From Spirochaetia bacterium (GTDB taxonomy: Bacteria > Spirochaetota > Spirochaetia > Sphaerochaetales > Sphaerochaetaceae), in NCBI GenBank assembly GCA_900769955.1, contig CAAGIP010000171.1, forward strand, positions 1-7,604: DNA of 7,604 bases, written 5' to 3'. Below, piece after piece: positions 5,753 through 7,604 of this stretch. The translations under genes and the position numbers were made by a program. Positions within the stretch are counted from its first letter, which is position 1; every line of letters starts with the position of its first letter. The notes below the pieces were generated by a model that saw only the letters and a program-made list of their open reading frames with translations, searched no databases and had not been told where the DNA came from.

Positions 5753-7131
5753 GAAAGACTAAATCCATGATTGAAAGGTTTGCAAGGGAGAATAATGTTG
5801 ATGTCCAGGTTGCGTGGGACAGTTTCTTCTTCGATGAGTTTATGCATAGAGTTTCCTTGAGTAAGCACAAAGAGAAATACGTCTTCAAAGGTGGTTTTTA
5901 TCTCCAGAAGATACTTGGAGTCAGTACACGAAGTACGATGGATCTGGACTTCAAATACTCAAGCCCTGATTTTTCTGATAAAACCGTAATGACCGAGATC
6001 CTGGAAATCTGCGGCTTGAATCAGGAAAGTAATATTGTGTTTTCATGTATCGGGATTGAAGATATCCGTGCTGCAATGAAATACACCGGCAAATCCATCA
6101 GAATCGAAGCTCGCTTCTTCAACGTACGCAAGCGTTTTTCAATTGACATCGCTGTCGGCGACATGGTTACACCAGGCCCTGTTCTTCTTGATTTTGATAA
6201 TTCATTTCTGACTGAACACTTCCAGGTCCTCGCATATTCAATTGAAACAATCATAGCGGAAAAATTCGAGACTCTGGTATCCAGAGGTGTCAACAATTCA
6301 CGATCCAAAGATCTTTTGGATCTGTATTTGCTTGAACAGCATGGATATGACAGTGCATTGCTCAATAGTGCGATGATTAATACCTTCTTTCATCGTGGGA
6401 CCAGCCTGGACAAATCCTTTGTTGCAGACTCTTTGCATAAAGTGTTTGGATTCTTCCGTATCAGGGAACTTTATGAGAACTATGCGAAGAAAAACAGATT
6501 TGCATCAGGTGTTTCCTTCAATATGTGCAAGGAAAGCATCCTGAAAATTTTTTCAGACATTGCATACCAGGAACCTGTCCACATAAAAAACTATGGAGTT
6601 GAAATCCATTTGGTTCGTCATGGTCAGGATGAAAAGGAGAAACTTGGTGGCTGGTCAGACAATCACCTGACTGAGTCTGGAATTGAGCAGGTACGGAAAC
6701 TTACCGCACAACTGGATGCTGACTATGACCTTCTGGTTTCCAGTGACCTGATAAGAGCAAGAGAATCCGCTGCTATTATAAGCAATTATCTTGGAAAAGA
6801 AATTACTTTCGATGCTGGCTTCCGTGAGACAGATAATGGTGACCTCAGGAATCTGACGATTTCAGAATTTAAGGAGGACTACCCTGGACTGTATTTCTCC
6901 TCCCTTAGGATGGATGAATGTTACCCTAATGGAGAATCTCCCTATATGTTCCATAAAAGAGTATCCAAGGCATTTGCTCAATTGCTTGAGAATAACAGGA
7001 ACAGGAAGATTCTTCTTGTAACACATGGAGGAGTCATAACAATTATTCTATGTCTGGTTCACGGACTCTGTTATTCGAATAAGCTGAAGATTATGCCTGA
7101 GACAGGATCTCTGACAAAGATCAGATCGTAA
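5743..7131 (+). CDS. abiEii: AbiEii-type nucleotidyltransferase toxin fused to a histidine phosphatase domain, 462 aa
   Basis: Residues about 1-282 are an AbiEii/AbiGii nucleotidyltransferase. They show VFKGGFYLQK (47-56), the metal-binding STMDLDF (D67, D69), a third acidic strand RFSIDIA (D135), and IETIIAEKFETLVSR (K174) followed by RSKDLLDLYLL (187-197). Residues about 285-462 are a branch-1 histidine phosphatase. They show HLVRHGQD (R292, phospho-acceptor H293), GWSDNHLTESG, VSSDLIRARESA (R338), the acidic FRETDNGD (E362), PNGES, and VTHGG (H428). Both active sites look intact. Plain AbiEii proteins are about 300 residues, so the phosphatase is an added domain behind a complete toxin rather than a replacement. 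Relatives such as MenT add nucleotides to tRNA ends; the phosphatase substrate is unknown. Start at 5743: GAGG at 5732-5735 with 7-base spacing, overlapping the antitoxin stop. AT-rich (24 of 60 G/C in the stretch from 6421). No strong terminator follows. Confidence 0.9.
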   Translation: MELGKTKSMIERFARENNVDVQVAWDSFFFDEFMHRVSLSKHKEKYVFKGGFYLQKILGVSTRSTMDLDFKYSSPDFSDKTVMTEILEICGLNQESNIVFSCIGIEDIRAAMKYTGKSIRIEARFFNVRKRFSIDIAVGDMVTPGPVLLDFDNSFLTEHFQVLAYSIETIIAEKFETLVSRGVNNSRSKDLLDLYLLEQHGYDSALLNSAMINTFFHRGTSLDKSFVADSLHKVFGFFRIRELYENYAKKNRFASGVSFNMCKESILKIFSDIAYQEPVHIKNYGVEIHLVRHGQDEKEKLGGWSDNHLTESGIEQVRKLTAQLDADYDLLVSSDLIRARESAAIISNYLGKEITFDAGFRETDNGDLRNLTISEFKEDYPGLYFSSLRMDECYPNGESPYMFHKRVSKAFAQLLENNRNRKILLVTHGGVITIILCLVHGLCYSNKLKIMPETGSLTKIRS

Positions 7132-7149
7132 AAATTCCTAAAGGAAACA

Positions 7150-7413
7150 TCAGACTGGACTGCGCCATATGATTCTCTTCCGGTTAGCGGAAAAGAGAGG
7201 ATCGGAAAAGAGTGCTTCCAGCGAGTGTTCCAGATCAGCTCCTCTTGGAACCAATGCAACGGCCTCGGGAGTGTCGGCACACTGCCACACGGTGATAAAG
7301 CCTTCAGAACACATTATCACATAGTTCTCACCATCGAGGAAAAACTCAGCTTCCCTTCCCTCTTCGAGCAGGGAAAGGACCCTATTGAAAGCGGCACTCT
7401 TTTCAGTCATCAT
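7150..7413 (-). CDS. Small unrecognised protein, 87 aa
   Basis: I do not recognise a named family. The reading frame lies on the minus strand, convergent with the toxin gene (18 bases apart) and divergent from hisS (75 bases between starts). The protein has an amphipathic N-terminal helix (AAFNRVLSLLEE, 7-18), then EAEFFLDGENYVIMCSEGFI (21-40), TVWQCAD, and a C-terminal part LEALFSDPLF with a basic end. The pattern of a short helix, E-x-EF--G-x-x-Y-x-I strands and a closing helix recalls small soluble proteins seen in gut anaerobes, but this is only resemblance. No transmembrane segment or metal motif is seen. The start is ATG 7413 or ATG 7410; the ribosome site is weak (GGTGG about 12 bases upstream). 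It is GC-richer than the toxin and more like the chromosome, so it is probably not part of the island. Confidence 0.55.
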   Translation of the reverse strand: MMTEKSAAFNRVLSLLEEGREAEFFLDGENYVIMCSEGFITVWQCADTPEAVALVPRGADLEHSLEALFSDPLFSANRKRIIWRSPV

Positions 7414-7488
7414 GTCTTAAGCTTACCACCCGTTGAAGTGGAATAATATTTCCTTTTTTTGTACATTATCGGTATATGGAGTTTAAAC

Positions 7489-7604
7489 ATGATTGAACCA
7501 TTAGTACTCAAGGGCTTCCGTGATTCCCTTCCCTCCCAGGAGATACCCAGAAGAAAGATCATGAGGATGCTCGAGGATGTATTCACATCCTACGGCTTTG
7601 TCCC
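7489..7604 (+). CDS. hisS: Histidyl-tRNA synthetase, N-terminal 38 residues (cut by window edge)
   Basis: HisS attaches histidine to tRNA-His in the cytoplasm. The visible start is MIEPLVLKGFRDSLPSQEIP, then an amphipathic helix with IMRMLEDVFTSYGFVP. The K-G-F-R-D-x-L-P signature followed by a helix and YGF is the conserved beginning of class II histidyl-tRNA synthetases, before motif 1. The HisZ regulatory paralogue begins similarly but usually lacks the KGFRD form, so HisS is favoured. GGAG at 7478-7481 lies 7 bases before the ATG. No clear promoter is seen in the 75-base gap to the divergent small gene. The catalytic motifs lie outside the window. Confidence 0.85.
   Translation, partial: MIEPLVLKGFRDSLPSQEIPRRKIMRMLEDVFTSYGFV

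Noticed and set aside
6541..6556. Palindrome CTGAAAA-TT-TTTTCAG just before the domain junction of the toxin fusion
   Set aside because: It lies in coding sequence whose codons (LKIFSD) fit the family, with no sign of a recombination scar; kept only as a possible mark of the fusion point.
7175..7197. Imperfect hairpin (CTCTTCCG / CGGAAAAGAG) after the toxin gene as its terminator
   Set aside because: No T-run follows on the plus strand, and the bases encode the end of the minus-strand small gene.
1..7604. CRISPR array, tRNA or rRNA
   Set aside because: No regularly spaced repeats, cloverleaf or rRNA-like stretches were seen on either strand.

Overview
The window looks like the chromosome of a fermentative, probably anaerobic bacterium. 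The evidence is a full-length bifunctional aldehyde-alcohol dehydrogenase (AdhE) behind its own strong promoter, plus a NusG-domain-II / Gx-transporter gene pair of the kind found in anaerobic Firmicutes and Spirochaetes. I lean towards a spirochaete of the Sphaerochaeta/Treponema type, but this is inference from gene content and style, with no rRNA or other marker to settle it.

Layout, left to right. (1) 1 to about 570: the 5' part of an IS200/IS605-type element. It holds the N-terminal 153 codons of a TnpB-like RNA-guided nuclease on the minus strand, its extended -10 promoter, and an end hairpin that lies almost against the next gene. (2) 574-1957: a two-gene, overlapping operon on the plus strand, encoding a small membrane-anchored NusG domain II protein and a polytopic Gx-transporter-family protein with an EcfT-like C-terminal half. 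(3) 2002-4904: a weak terminator, a regulatory region with repeats and a Rex-like half-palindrome, a sigma70-type promoter, adhE, and a strong intrinsic terminator. (4) 4905-7131: an AT-richer island with a promoter, an AbiEi-type antitoxin gene, and an overlapping gene that fuses an AbiEii nucleotidyltransferase toxin to an apparently intact histidine phosphatase domain. (5) 7150-7413 minus: a small unrecognised protein. (6) 7489 to the end: the start of hisS (histidyl-tRNA synthetase).

The most interesting object is the toxin-antitoxin pair. The toxin carries a second enzyme, a branch-1 histidine phosphatase with the RHG motif, second Arg, acidic residue and second His all present. It follows a nucleotidyltransferase domain that appears complete through its C-terminal region. 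The two genes overlap by 10 bases, and the overlap contains U UUU UUA in the antitoxin reading frame. That is a classical -1 slippery heptamer, and a -1 shift there would read exactly into the toxin frame. The likely roles are phage defence or stress growth control, but the substrate of the phosphatase cannot be read from the sequence.

The remaining genes are core or common accessory metabolism. AdhE reoxidises NADH by reducing acetyl-CoA to ethanol. The NusG_II/Gx pair probably serves membrane redox or transport functions. HisS charges tRNA-His. The IS seems to have landed in the leader of the NusG_II gene and may have replaced its native promoter and ribosome binding site.
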